From Sarocladium kiliense (lineage: Eukaryota; Ascomycota; Sordariomycetes; Hypocreales; Sarocladiaceae), in assembly GCA_030734395.1 (NCBI GenBank), contig JAUZTG010000036.1, positions 1 through 64,000 on the forward strand: a stretch of DNA of 64,000 nucleotides. The letters are read 5' to 3'. The translations under genes and the position numbers were made by a program. Of this stretch, positions 46,965-60,031 are shown in pieces. A model generated the notes under the pieces. That model was not told the origin of the DNA. It searched no databases and worked only from the letters and a program-made list of their open reading frames with translations. Position 1 is the stretch's first letter; the number at the start of each line of letters is the position of its first letter.

Positions 46965-48965
46965 GATGATCTTGGACTGGATTGGGCTGGACGATCCTAC
47001 TCACGACTCTGACTGAATGAATGGACGCGATCAACAAGAGTCGATGGCCTAACACGTCTCATATACTTGGTGCGGCAGGAGAACCATCTACTTTATATTG
47101 ATGCTGATCTCTCTCCTTACACCCCCCCTGAGCACCCAAGCTTCTTCTACATTTCCGCACGGTCTTGTCTCCATTTCTTCTAAACTCTTCTGCCGTGGGC
47201 AAGCCGTAGCATGGCATCCCATGTCCTTACACGTGGAGCTTGGCCAGTCAAGGTTATCAATCGCAAGCTTCTACGAGTACACGACAGCCCTGTGATTCAT
47301 CCTCGCCTCCCTCTCCCTCGGCGCCCCCCCCTCCACTGCCCCTGTCGATGAACCTTAAACGGCAGGTAAATCGGGGTCCGTCCGATACCTTGTAGCCCAA
47401 GTCATCAAGTAGTCATCCGCTTGGCCCTCTCCACGTGGGGTCAGGGCAGTGCAGTGCAAGCGCGCATATTGACAAATGCATCCCACTTCCAGCCCGAGAG
47501 AGATCACCGGCGTGTTTCCGTTGGTCTTAGCTAGTGAACGGGCTTGACATGGGAGCACCTCATATGCCGGACCCCAGAATCTGCCACCCTGCTCAAGTCC
47601 CGGAAGAATTGCAAACGGGTAACCAGAGCGTGCCGTGGAATTCTTCCGGGGACGGAGCTCGGTGTGCCGTCTCTGGAACTGGGCAAGGCCATTTAGGGGG
47701 GGTGGCCCTTGTACTTTACAGCAACCGTGGAAAAGAAGCGTCGGTTGTTTGCAATATTGATAGGGTTGCCTGTCCTATCCCTACCTACCTTTACTAAGGA
47801 GATACTTGACTCTGACTCGGCTTGTGCAAATCGACCCCTGTTCAGCCTCCTTCTACATATGAAAGAAGCGTTCAAAAAGCCGCACAGACTGGTTGGCAGA
47901 TCAAACGCATACGAGCCTCAGGATCCTGCTAACCAAACCCTTGTGAAATTTCCCGATTGAACACTTGTTCCAAAAGAAGGTGTAAACTTTAAGCATAAGT
48001 CCGTTAATTACCAGGATTTCCCCATCGAGGCCAATGGGGAGCCAGAGACTCTCAGGGGTGTGGGCGGGGATGAGGGAAACAATCCTTCTCGCTTCCACCG
48101 AGGGGCGCGCGGCTGGATGCCTCTTTATCGGGCGACGGAGAGGAGACTACCAACGGAGGACCGTCCCCATATGAGAAGCTGGTTCCGTTGTGCAAAGGCG
48201 GTAATGACCTTGTGTTTGGCTTCTGAGGCGAAAGAGGCAAGTGTCACTGTGGTTATCACGAGCATCTTATCTCGCACATAGAAGAGGAAAGCATCTCACA
48301 AACTGCGCTGGTTGCCGATGGAGGCCTCAGACTATCTTCTTGTAAGTTACGTTGTGCACGTTGCCCCAAAGCCACAATGTCGCAACGAATGAACCCTTGA
48401 TTTCCGAGCGATCCGGCCCATCTGAAATTCCTCAGCTTTGTCTTAGATCGCTTCACTCAGATTAATCGCTCCCAAGGTTTTGTCTCTCAAACATCTCCAC
48501 TTGTGGCTCTGCTGCGTTACCCCTGATGACGGCTCGGCCGTGACGTGGGATACCATGACTCGTGTCGCGATGGGGCCGAGAAAAGTCACGAGTGTCACTG
48601 ATGATCTGATAAGATCCTCTTGTCAGGGTGAGATGAGGCAAATATGTCATGGGGACCCATCTATAGTCGGACTGCTTAGCCTTGAATGGGGTTCAGATTC
48701 GCTGGATCAGGACAATAAGCCGAAAGCTTACCTGAGCCCAGCATCAATGATTACTGCTCGAAGTCGCCTGGAACTTATGTTGACGGACAGTTTTTGCTGC
48801 AGAAAAGCTGAGAGTCTTATGGACGCCTTTCTTAATGCCCTATAATCGCTAACGGAAGTATATCATGTTGCTTGCAAACGGAATGTGCCACTTCTGTATC
48901 CAAATGAATCCACAACATACAACACCCGGTTCTATCCACCTTCTGCGCTTCTCCTTCCCATCTTT
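46965..48965. other. Intergenic, 2.0 kb
   Basis: Upstream of the GMC gene and downstream of the WW-PhoD gene. The end near 46965 is the GMC promoter. Frames inside are short or begin at non-ATG codons. No gene or RNA is supported. Confidence 0.5.
47092..47097 (-). promoter_or_regulatory. TATA box candidate of the GMC gene
   Basis: TATAAA on the minus strand, 128-133 bp before the ATG at 46964. Its position fits a short leader. Confidence 0.4.
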
Positions 48966-51900
48966 CTATCTCCCAAACTCGAGGTGAGGAATAATCACAG
49001 GCCCGTATTTCGTCGTTGCCATGTATGGGCCATCTCCCTGCACCACAAAGTCAACCGCGAGACTGAGCTTCGACAAGCCTTGCTGTCCCTGTCCCCCACT
49101 GCTGATGCTCGGGTTGGGGCTGAACGGAGGCTGATTCTGCGCAGCCGCATCTGGGTCATATGACACGAATGCAGCGTACGTGCGGCGGCCCATGAGCTTC
49201 TTCAGTTCGCGGGAAGCACCTGAGGCATCTGTGTGGAAGATCTCCATCATGTCTTCCTTCGTATCCGATGGCTCGTGGTTCGACTTGTGTCCGTTTTGAG
49301 GCACGTACAAGGTCTTCTGATTGTGCAACATCTTGAGCATGTGGTTGCTCTGAGGTGCAGACACAATTGGCGATGAGATGATCTGATACATCGTCTTATG
49401 GTCGCCCGGATGCGTAGGATCGTGGAAGAGACCGGCACCAGATGCATTGACGTCTATTCAGAGAAATTAGCATCAGTTCCCGTGTCATACCAAGTTGAGT
49501 CTTACCTCCAGAAAGGAATGTCATGCGCAAACCCTTCTGCTGAGAAATGCCCTGCAGAGTCCGAATGAGGTACGTCCTCTCCAGATCTTTGGTGTCGTGA
49601 GTCCACATGTCCTTCAACACTTCCTGGATGTCCAACTCGCCGAATTGGTTGAGCACATTGCCCATCAATCCAGTTTTGCCTACTGCTTTCTTCACTTGAC
49701 TGAATCCTTGGGCAACAACTTCTTTTCCACCCACAACGCCAGCGACCGAGCTTGTTACCTTGCCGAGGATATTGTATGTCGTGTTCACTGCCTTCTTGCC
49801 CGCAGCGACAGTATTTGCGATGCTCTCAACAGCCTCGAGACGAGGATAGATGATGGGCACTGAAACCATCCAGAGGCAGTGCTGGACACTTGGTGGCAAA
49901 GTCGCTATCTTGGGGAAGATGCCTTGGTATGTCGGTCCGGCCATCACACGAGCTTGGGTGCGCTCTGAACGGCAATCAGGGCCAACAACCACCATAGCTG
50001 GCCCAAGGTACTTCACAAAGTGCCACCCGGTTCCTGTAACGGTAAAGATATCATGATCGGTGCTGACGTTGCGTAGAATTTCGACCGTGGTATGATGCTG
50101 GAAAAGAAGATACATCTCAGTCGCGATGCGACCGATGTTCTTGAACATTGGTGATGACTGCATGTACTCGGGATATGATCCATAACCATCAAAGCTAGAA
50201 AATGTCAGAAGTGGATTCTACCATGTTTTTCCGTTGTGACTTACATATCATGATCGTCAATTTGCAGGATATGGGGGATCTGAGCAAAGGCTTCTCGAAG
50301 GAAAGGCTGGTCGAAGTGACTTGTGTAGTAGTGGAAGTAGGCATGTGCCACATCTTCCTCATGCCTTGCCGTCCATTGAACATTCTTCTTGTTTTCTCTT
50401 CCGCTCATTGCCAGCCATTGCTTAAGCAGCGGAACCTCTTTCCAGAGCCTGTCGCCATATATTTGGTCGCCAAGGCCCAGTTGAACGTGAAAACCTCCAC
50501 AGTCGACATTTTTCTGCAAGACATCCTTCCACATGAAGCCAACACCGCCAAGGCGTGCTCGCTCATTCTGTGAGGTGCCACCAGCGAAGTCATTCCCTGA
50601 GTGTGCGATAAAACGCCAACTCGTCTCGTGTCGGCCCGCTACCGCAAACTCATACCGTGTGCAGCCCATGTGGGATGTCACAGCGTATGTCCATCGTTCG
50701 GTGCCCGCTTCGCCCATTGGAAGATCCAGGTCATACTTGTGGAAGGACCATCGCTGATGGGTATAGATGACGTGCGGCTGCAACTGCCTTGGGTTCGGAG
50801 ACAGATCGTGACTCAAGTGACAGTGTATAGTGGGTGGCTGGGGCGAATCCGTAACGATGAGAATGCTACCAAGCCAGAGGCCTTTCTCCATGTCCATATT
50901 GACATAGCGCAGGTAAGGTCCGAAGTAGACGCCGTTGGTGGGTTGGATTCGATACATATCAACGCCAGCACTCGGCGGTGGTCCTGTAAATCCACTTGTA
51001 GAAGGTGCTTGTGATGCCGCCACGCTCATAATACTCTCAGCGTAGCCAGGCGTATGAGGAGGAAACATAGGTGATGCCATCGGCTGTTTCCCACCAAACA
51101 TGGGGGAAGCCAAAGGATTGCCATAAGTAGATGCTGCTGGAGAAAGAGGTGCTTGCTCGTGCGCGATCGGATTTGGTCCTTTTGGAAACTCCCACTGAGT
51201 GGCCTGGGTGGCGAGATGAATGTAATAATATTGTCCAGAGTTCTGATCAAGGTGAGCTATCCAGCCCTCTGGGAGTGGAGGTGGGGAAGCAATCGCCGGG
51301 GCTTGCATCGAGGGCGTTGAGGGCGTGGGCGTAGGCTGAGATCCCTGACTCCCTTGGTCAGATGATTGGCCCTCGTTAGCAAACGCAGGGTGGCCAGGAT
51401 GTTGTTGAGCTGCTGCTGCTGCCGGGACAGGAACTGCCGCGGGTTTTGCAGGGGCAGGAGAGGCATTGTTCGCAGGTGTCGAAGCGTTACTTGGGGCAGC
51501 TTGCTGAGGCCTCTGCTTCTCATTTGGATAAGAGGATTTGTTTCCAGGATTAACGCTCGAGTAGGCCGGCGGTGGGTCGTTGGTACTCAAGCCTTGTAGA
51601 TCTTGCTCCAAGACACTGACCTGTTCGCCAGAGCCGTTCTGTGACTGGACAGGCTGTTGGGGAGGAGGGCTGAAAGTTGTTCGAGTCGGCGGAGGGCTTG
51701 AGACGGGGTTTGCGCCTTGATACACTGTTGGTGGACCAGACGGTGCCTGGCCAGGCGACTCGGTGGGTGTCCATGGTCGTTGCGGAGGAGGCTGATTGTT
51801 GTATTGCGCAAGTCGTTGGGATGCAGCAGCACTTTGGACCTGATGAGCCTGAAGACTATTGAGAGTCGCCGTGCCCGAAATACCAGAAGCTGCGTAACGG

Positions 51901-52610
51901 GCTTCAATGCCGCCAGCGCCAGCGCCGGGAGCTTGGCCAGGCTCGACTATTGGGGTCTCTGGTGGTGGGGGAGAGCCCCGGCTTGCGCGCGTGGTCGAGA
52001 CTGATGCTGTAGATGCAAAGCGATTGACGCCGCCACCACCTTGGGAGTCCAAAGCACCTGGAGCATGAAGGGAGTTGTTGCTTGACGAAGCAGACTGAGC
52101 TACAGCGCCTGGGGGCGGGTAGTAGGTTTTCTTCTGATACTCGGGATAGCTCGGGTTCGATCCAGGTCGTGGTTGCTCCTGCAACGGCCTTGCAAACAGA
52201 CCCTGATCTCCGTCAGGGCTGGTTGGAGAATGAATGGGCTTTGGGGCAGCACCTCTCCGTTCGGCCAACCCCGGTTTCTTTTCTCCCGCGGTATCGAGAC
52301 GCGGGCTCAAGGCGGTATTATAGCTCGCTCCGTAAGGCGCTGGTGGAGTCGGCTTATGGACTTCGTCATCGTCAGGAAAGGGTAGAGGCGCGGCTGAGCT
52401 CGAGGCACCAGGAGGGAGCGGGAAAGATTGCTTGAAGGCAGATGGCGGGGTTGGGTATCGGTGGCCTGATGAGCTGCCAGCGTTGGCAGGACTCTGGGGT
52501 TTGAAGATGCGCAAAGGTTCAACAGTCGGGCTGTCGCCTCCTTCCTCAGCAGCCGGTGCTGGGTTACTGAGGAACATCTCCTGGTCGGGAACACCACGAC
52601 TACGCTCCAT
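48966..52610 (-). CDS. WW-domain / PhoD-like phosphatase fusion protein
   Basis: Three exons, 52610-50245, 50194-49506 and 49453-48966; 1180 residues. I start at the first ATG in frame (52610, MERSRGVPDQEMFLSN). Residues 1 to about 440 are low complexity, rich in Pro, Ser, Gln and Ala. A WW domain lies at about 446-480 (LPEGWIAHLDQNSGQYYYI then TQATQWEFPKG), with both Trp and the final Pro present. The rest is a PhoD-like metallophosphatase of the fungal PhoD_2 type: PYLRYVNMDMEKGLWLGSI, QLGLGDQIYGDRLWKEVPL and the metal-site motif IDDHDIFDGYGSYPEY, formed across the first splice, then MFKNIGRIATEMYLLFQHH. The end region (YAAFVSYDPDAAAQNQPPF onward) is also typical. No signal peptide or membrane span, so probably intracellular. 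The phosphatase substrate is unknown; the WW part should bind proline-rich partners. Confidence 0.9.
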
Positions 52611-54430
52611 GTTCGTAGAGCTGATAAGGTTGTGAGCTTCACACAGCGACCCCTCTCGTGTGGGCGACAATTATAAGCGCCCAATGCGCCGTGGGCAAAG
52701 CGATGCCGAGTGTCTTGTCCAGAAGACAGCAAGCAGTATTCCCGTAATCGCTGTAATCGGACTGTCCAACGACGGGCTTCTCGGGTGCAGCCAACTTGAA
52801 GAGAACAGTTGGCCAGCGCACACAGTGCTCTGGTTCACGAAAGATGCCCCAGGGGCCAACAGCTCCTTTGTCCTTTTGCAGTAAGTTGGGGCGGGTGGCG
52901 GGGTTTCTCCAAGTCGGTCGCAGAATGGGCCGGACGGCTCGTGGCCAGGTACAAGGCTATTAAGTGGGTTGAGAGTGAGCACCGTTGAGGTGAAATCCGT
53001 CGCGAAAAGTGCTGAAACAGGCGCGCAGGCTGAGGGTTGAGAGAACAAATAAAATATTTGGAGAGTAAGAAAGGTCGAGGAAGACTTGGGCTGATGACGA
53101 TGCAGGAGGAAGAGGGGGGGAGCTCCGCGGGCCGGCTGTGCACAGCTTCCAGCGGTAATAAATGATGCTCACTGGCTGGACAGCTTCATCTCTCAGAGAT
53201 CCCTACCGAGCCTCGTTGTACCACGCGTCTCCATCCTGGCCTTTGGAGCGATAGTCACCCTGGGCCTGGACCCGCCTCCTGACGGCCATTCGCGTGATGG
53301 CGAACTGGAGTCAACCTCTGTGGACGGCGCATGAGACAAGAGCAAAGCGCAGCTGGACTTGATGAAGCAAGCCCAAGTCTAGGGACTTGCAGACAGACTT
53401 AGCGTGCAGCAGTATGGCCTGGCGAGCCTTCAGTCCACCTCCCCAGGCTTGTCTGCCGCCGTCAAGGGCCATGAGTGGACAGACCCTGGCGGAGGCGTTT
53501 CTTCGACTGGCACCCTAGCCCAGAACATCCTGGCATCCTGGATCAAATCGTCGACGGCGGCTCCACGGCGGGGGGGGAAGGACGGGAGAGGCCCAGGCAC
53601 TGGAGGGTGCACACATGCCGAGGCGCCATTCCATTGGCTGCAACCAGTCTTTGGACTCTCTCTAAGCGCCGGGACGTGGATTGTGCTTGCTTCCCTACTG
53701 ACCCAATTCCGATCGAAGCGCCCGTAGTCTTGGCCTCGAACCCAGTGGAGAAGATGCTTTCCATCCTGTGCAGCTTTTGGTCTTGTGAGAGCTCGAAAGA
53801 TGATGGACCGGGTGCGTATTGGGCAAGCTGCATACGAGGGCCTGTGAACCGAGTGTGCCGAGCCCTTGCTGGGGCTGACCATGGGTGATGCTTTTCATCG
53901 CAAGCCTCGCGCCTGGAGGTATTACGTGTTCATGGTATCATGCCTTCATCTTCTGAAGCTGTATGTCCATGAGATGTTAGTTGGGTGTCAAAGATTGCGG
54001 TCTGATAGTAGCCACCCACGTCGACTGCGAAGCCAGCACTCTCTAGCTTTGTACATTCATATGCAATAGCTTCCATGGGTTTCCACAGCAAGCTTCGACT
54101 TAGCCCGCAATACATTCCCACGAAAGCTTCAGTACTTGAAAGGAGGATAGCAGAAAACAGTCGAACAGATGTCTCAACTTTTACTACTAACTGGCCACTT
54201 CAAGGCAATAGTTGGACCTGTGAGGCAGGTGGAAAGGATGGAGGATGGAAAACCGGCGATGTAGGGTAGCTAAACGCGTTCCAGGCGCCACCGAACTCTG
54301 GCTCGAAAGGTGGAACCACCCAACGCGGTCCCTGAACCCAGACGCGACAGCTGTGAGCCAGCATCATGGAACATTCCGTCTACCAACCTTCGTCGTCCTC
54401 AATGCCGCACACAATCCACCACTAACTACC
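52611..54430. promoter_or_regulatory. Divergent region between the WW-PhoD and MSH3 genes
   Basis: 1.8 kb between two start codons on opposite strands. The only motif I weigh is ACGCGT at 54274-54279, upstream of MSH3. Several 100-150 codon frames at 53404-53888 occur on both strands over the same bases and are not supported as genes. Confidence 0.45.
54274..54279. promoter_or_regulatory. MluI cell-cycle box (ACGCGT) upstream of MSH3
   Basis: One ACGCGT, 152-157 bp before the MSH3 start. In yeast this element binds MBF and drives S-phase expression of DNA-replication and repair genes. A single copy can occur by chance. Confidence 0.35.
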
Positions 54431-57400
54431 ATGGCGCCCGCGCCCAAGTCCGGCGAGAAGAAGCAGAAGTCGCTCACCTCTTTCTTCACCCCAAAGACTG
54501 TCAATGGGCTTGCCGCACAATTTGAAAAGCATCACCAGACCATCGCCACCAGTAGCGATGCCGACTCTACCTCCTCACGCAAGCGGCCACTCGAAGAGGA
54601 CAGCGACAGGGCCAACGGTGATCCGGAAAAGTCACTGAAGCGTTCGAAGACCCACGACTCGGGAGACATTGAGAATGCCGATGCAGCACAAGCAACTGCT
54701 CGGAAAGCCAATCCAGCAAGTCCGAAGCCAGCAAGAGCCGGTCGGTATCTATATGACGAGTCAAGTCAAGACAGACCAGACGATGACGAGAACGACCTGG
54801 AGCTTAAGAAGCGCAACCAGGAGCTTCATAGAAAGTTCGTCAAGAAACTAGGTCATCCTGATGCCCTAGCATGGCGAAGACGAGACCCGGATGACGCCCC
54901 TGGAGCCGATGATGACGACAATGAGGGTGACGAAGAAGAGGACGAGCCGTCAACCAAGGCAAAGCCGAGGAAGAAAGGAGCAAAGACCGGAAAGCTCACG
55001 CCCATGGAGATTCAGTTCCTGGACATCAAAAGACAGCATCCTGACACCGTGCTCATTGTGGAGGTTGGCTACAAGTTCCGTTTCTTTGGAGAAGATGCTC
55101 GCATTGCGGCCAAGGAGCTGAGCATTGTTTGCATTCCTGGCAAGATGCGCTATGATGAACGTATGTTCCCCCATTTCACGACAAGTCAATCAAATACTCA
55201 TGACGTTCATTTCAGATCCATCAGAAGCACACCTTAACCGCTTCGCATCCGCCAGCATCCCCGTCCATCGTCTTCCTGTACATGCAAAACGCCTCGTTGC
55301 AGCTGGACACAAGGTCGGCGTTGTTCGACAAATTGAAACAGCCGCCCTCAAGAAGGCTGGCGACAACCGAAATACGCCTTTCATCCGCAAGCTAACGAAT
55401 CTGTACACGAAGGGCACGTACGTTGACGAGAATGGCGAACTGGACCAGCAGACGGGTGGCGCCCCTGACGGTGGCTACCTCCTGTGTATCACCGAAACCA
55501 AGGCCAAAGGCTGGGGCACAGACGAGAAAGTAGACGTCGGCATTCTCGCTGTCCAGCCTGCGACTGGTGACATTATCTATGACAACTTCGAGGATGGTTT
55601 CATGCGCAGCGAAATCGAAACAAGACTTCTCCATATCTCCCCATGCGAGTTTCTGATCGTTGGTGAGCCCACCAAGGGCACCGAAAAGCTCATCAGTCAC
55701 CTCTCAGGGAGCAAAACCAACGTCTTTGGTGACAGGAGTCGCGTCGAGCGTGTGCCTAGGAGCAAGACTATGGCCGCTGAAGCCTACTCTCTCGTCACCC
55801 AGTTCTATGCAGACAAGGTCAAAGAGGCATCTCAGAGCGAGACCGCCAGCGCTCTGCTTGACAAGGTTCTCAAGCTGCCTGAGCCAGTTACAATCTGTCT
55901 CTCAGCTATGATCACCCATCTCAAGGAGTATGGACTCGAGCATATCTTTGACCTGACCAAGTATTTCCAAAGTTTCAGCACCAGGTCACATATGCTGATT
56001 AATGGCACCACACTGGAGAGTCTGGAGGTTTACCGCAACTCCACGGATCATTCTGAAAAAGGCAGCTTGCTTTGGGCCCTCGATAAAACTCTCACACGCT
56101 TTGGTCACCGGCTGCTCCGTAAGTGGGTAGGACGACCGTTGCTAGACAAGGAGCAACTCGAGAACCGTCTCGCTGCTGTGCAAGAGCTCCTCGACCAACA
56201 GTCATCCGCTGCTGTAGATCGTCTCGAGAGACTACTCTCTGGCACGAAGACGGATCTTGAGCGGAGTCTGATCCGTATTTACTACGGAAAGTGTACACGC
56301 CCGGAGCTCCTTTCCGTATTGCAAACTCTCCAGAAGATCGCAGGACAATATTCAACTGTGAAGACTCCTGCCGATACAGGCTTCGCATCTCCGCTACTTC
56401 AAGACGCCATCTGTGCCATCCCCCAGATCCTTGACTCCGTCGTCTCGCATCTTGAAAAGATCAATCTCGAGGCAGCTCGCAAGGACGACCGCTACGGCTT
56501 CTTCCGTGACGAGTTCCAGACTGAGGCCATTCAAGACCACCAAATGAGCATTGCTCACGTCGAGCACGAACTCGACACACACCGCACTGTCGCTGCAGAG
56601 AAGATCAAGAAGAACAAGGTCGACTACGTCACGGTCGCTGGCATCGAGTACCTCATTGAAGTCCCGAACACAGATATCAAGCATGTCCCCGCCTCCTGGA
56701 GCAAGATCTCGGGCACAAAGAAGCTTTCTCGCTTCCATACCCCAGAGGTCCTTCGCATGATTACAGAGCGTGACCAGTACCGTGAAGCTCTGGCTGCCGC
56801 CTGCGACAAGGCCTTCAAGGATCTTCTGGAAGCCATCTCTGCCGACTACCAACCTCTCCGAGACACTATTTCTGCTCTTGCTACTCTGGATTGTCTTCTT
56901 TCTCTGTCGAAGGTCGCCGCTCAAAGTGGCTATACCAAGCCAACGTTTCTCCCATCTGACAGTCCACCCTCTATCTCTATTACCGAAGGCCGCCATCCCA
57001 TGGCAGAGCACACTCTCGACACCTATATCCCCTTCACCACCTCACTTTCCCACCCCTCCCCACTTGCCCACCTCATCACCGGCCCTAATATGGGTGGCAA
57101 GTCGTCTTTTGTTCGCGCAGTTGCTCTCACCGTCCTCCTCGCCCAAATCGGCTCCTTCGTTCCCGCTTCCTCCCTTACGCTCACTCTCTGCGATGCCATA
57201 CACACCCGCGCAGGCGCCCGCGACAATCTTTTCGCCGGCGAATCTACCTTCATGGTCGAAGTCTCCGAGACAGCTCGCATTCTTCGATCCGCCACCCCTC
57301 GTAGCCTCGTTATTCTCGACGAACTAGGCCGCGGGACAAGCACGCATGATGGAGCCGCAATTGCACAGGCAGTATTGCAGCATGTTGTGGAAGAGACAAA

Positions 57401-57758
57401 GTGCCTCACGCTGTTCATTACCCACTATCAAAACCTTGCCCGCCTAGCAGACGGTCTTCCTGGCCTTACGAACGTCCACATGAAGTTCGAGGCGAGCGAA
57501 GGAGCCGAAGGAGAGGAGGAAATTACTTTCCTGTATGAGGTAGCCGAAGGCGTTGCCCATCGCTCGTATGGCCTGAACGTTGCTCGCCTGGCTCGGATTC
57601 CCCGCAAAGTCATTGATGTGGCAGCGTTGAAGTCCCAGAAAATGGAGCAGGATCTGAAAGCCAGAAGACTGCGTGGTACTTGTCAGATGCTGGACAATAT
57701 TCTGAGTGACGATCCTTCTCAACTGGAAGGCCTCATTTCAAGCATTGAGCAATTGTAA
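54431..57758 (+). CDS. MSH3: DNA mismatch repair protein Msh3 (MutS homologue)
   Basis: Exons 54431-55160 and 55216-57758; 1090 residues, the usual size. I start at ATG 54431, because it places a PCNA-binding motif QKSLTSFF at residues 12-19, as in other Msh3/Msh6 proteins. A disordered acidic leader follows, then the mismatch-binding domain: KLTPMEIQFLDIKRQHPDT, GYKFRFFGEDARIAAKEL and SIPVHRLPVHAKRLVAAGH. The lever and clamp regions cover the middle. The ATPase has Walker A ITGPNMGGKSSFVRAVAL near residue 864 and Walker B with signature VILDELGRGTSTHDGAAIA, then LFITHYQNLARLADGLPG. With Msh2 it forms MutS-beta, which recognises insertion-deletion loops. Msh3 rather than Msh6 is indicated by DEHPSEAHLNRFASASIPV and the overall architecture. 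The promoter has one MCB element. Confidence 0.97.
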
Positions 57759-58057
57759 ACGGCATTTCATGAATATCGATAGAGTATTGTTCAATATCGA
57801 CCCCGAATCTATCGCCTGTTACCCACAGAATGACTACTTGCTGTGTCAACAAAACTCTAGCTGCCATACCCGTTACATCCGTGAGTGCTCTAAGAATAGG
57901 CCTGTGGTAGGTGTTCTGAGCACGTCTCTGAACCGTGTTTCAACCTAATTGTAACCTGTTCGATCCGTGCGGAACTGAGACGGCCGGCCGAAGTAAGCGA
58001 CAACGGTCTTGCGATACCCAGGCACTTATTGCTGACATACTGCAGCTTTCATGACGT

Positions 58058-60031
58058 TCACATGCCCAATTCGTCCATGTCGAGGCCTCCGCGGCCGCCA
58101 GAATTGTCCTCCTGATTGTCCCCATTGTCCCATATTGTCCGGCCAAGGAATGGGCCTCTGCCCTCAAGACAATGATCAGCTGTGACATTACCGCTTGGCT
58201 CGACTTTCACAGTGGCGCCTTCAGATGTCGATTGATCATTATCATGGGAATCTAACTGCGCCCTTGCACGGTCACGGTTGATCGGTAGAAATCCTAGAGG
58301 TGACGCAGTTGAATGCGGGATGCTGCGACTGCACAAGTCGGTAAATGCACGATCCTGCGCAAAAAGTGGATTTTGTCCTGTCAAGACCATAAAGGGGTGA
58401 GAGGCTGGGTTTCGAAAAGGACTATCAGTCAGAGAGAAATCCTCTTGTTTCATGCGATGCTGGTCCTCAATGTGGTGCTGGTAGGGCGATTGCGTTTGAC
58501 CATGCAAGTGTTGGTTGGACAACATAGACAGCCGTGATGGCTCTTGATATCTGGGCGCAGGTGGTGAAAAGGGCGTTGAAGGGTGGGAAGAGAATCCTGT
58601 CTAAGTCAGCTTTCGCTTTTGGTCACATCGAATCATCTATGTTCACCCGTAGAAATGTCATGGCTTGTCGGGTGCTGAGCTCTTGCGGATACACGCGTGA
58701 GGCCATTGTGATTATTGAGACTAGTGCCTCGACCTCCTCCCTGCTTTACCATCGACGTTGGAGATCCACGGTTTGAAATCGAGAAAGGATTCAGAGAGTG
58801 GACAGGGTGACGCTCGCGAAGATTGAACCTAATCCATGTGTTAGCTTTGGACTCGTTCAGAAGGGCAGGCAATACACGCCTATGATCTCCCTGAGCAGCA
58901 GTCGAGTATGTCGCATAAGGGAAAGACCCCAAACTATGTGCCGAGCGAATAGACGGTTCATCGGGCCAGCCAGTGGACAGAAAGCTGTCAGCTTCCTCAC
59001 TCAAGTCTTCATGGCTTTGCCTATAGGCTGAGAAAGAGACGGGATGACGCGGGCTCCCATGATGGTCTCTAGCCCGAGTTTGCCTACCTCTTTGAATCGA
59101 CTTCGAGATTTTGGCAGATGCAGATCGCCCAAATCCTCGTGGGATATTTGCTGAGATTTCTGCTAAGGGAGCTGGCCTTTCCTTCTTTTGCTTCGGCTTC
59201 TTCTCAGATGGCTGCGAAATCATGAGCAGAGTCCAAAGGAAGGTAGAATGCCAGTCTTACCGGCTCCGTGTCTTCAAGCTCCGGCGAGGAAGTCTTATCG
59301 TACACGCCTCTGGTCCGCTCGACCTCGAAATCAGTCGACATCACGACCTCAGTAGGCTCGATGCCCTGCGATGCTCTCCGCATCCGTTCAATGACAGACT
59401 TGGGCTTGCGTTGATTACGCGTCCGCTTCATCTCATCGTTGGCCAAGTCCATCTTTCCCATGCCCGGCCACACTTGGCCTTTCAGGGCCATCATGTCAGG
59501 GCCGGTGACATGTTCCACAGTCACATCAGGGTCAAACTCAGACAAGAGAAGACTTGGTAAAATGGGGAAATCGGGGCAGTAATCTTCTTCGACTTTGATG
59601 AAGTCTTCAAAGCTTGCGCCTCTGGGGTTCTGTTTGTCCTTGTTTATACAGGTCAGTTACCGAACCATATTTCTTGAGAAGACGGCTTGGCTCACTCGAT
59701 TGCCTATAGCCAATGACGGGGGAGGGGCACGTCTTCCCCTAGCCGCCTCTTTCACCTGCTTCGCCCTCAGCCTCTCGACCAAGAGCGTCTCGATCTCGAA
59801 CTCTCTGTACCACTGCTCATACTGTTGCAGTGCAAGGGCAGCGGTAATATCCTGGTGAGCCCTGAGCTTGGTCTGAGTCTCATGGTGAAGATGACCCTTG
59901 GATGCGATATGTGTGAGCAGGTGTGGCACGTCAGAAAACTTCGGTGTTTCAGGGCAGACGGAACAAAGAAGGGGTATTTGTCTATTCGAAGGATTCGAGT
60001 TGGCGTCGAGCGTGACTGGCGTTGAAGCCAT
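58058..60031 (-). CDS. Zinc-finger (C2H2/U1-like) protein of unknown function
   Basis: Four exons, 60031-59696, 59638-59261, 59211-58647 and 58596-58058; 605 residues from ATG 60031. Near residues 22-51 is LLCSVCPETPKFSDVPHLL followed by THIASKGHLHH: a CxxC...HxxxxxH pattern like single U1-type fingers. Next is a charged helix (YEQWYREFEIETLLVERLR). The remainder is disordered and polar, with basic patches (KPKQKKERPAP, RGRQTRARD) and a Gly/Asp-rich end (NSGGRGGLDMDELGM). I recognise it only as a fungal hypothetical protein; RNA or protein binding in the nucleus is a guess. An upstream exon may exist: an in-frame ATG at 60391 runs to a GTAAGC donor at 60340, and a CTGAC branch with a CAG acceptor ends just before 60034. 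That form would add 18 residues. Its last exon lies 299 bp from the MSH3 stop, convergent. Confidence 0.8.

Noticed and set aside
53404..53888. Overlapping 100-150 codon frames on both strands before MSH3
   Set aside because: Several frames cover the same bases on both strands with no recognisable product.
58810..58880. Possible 49-nt intron in exon 3 of the zinc-finger gene (GTGTAT to TTAG with CTAAC)
   Set aside because: Removal shifts the frame and brings an early stop, whereas the unspliced frame stays open into the last exon.
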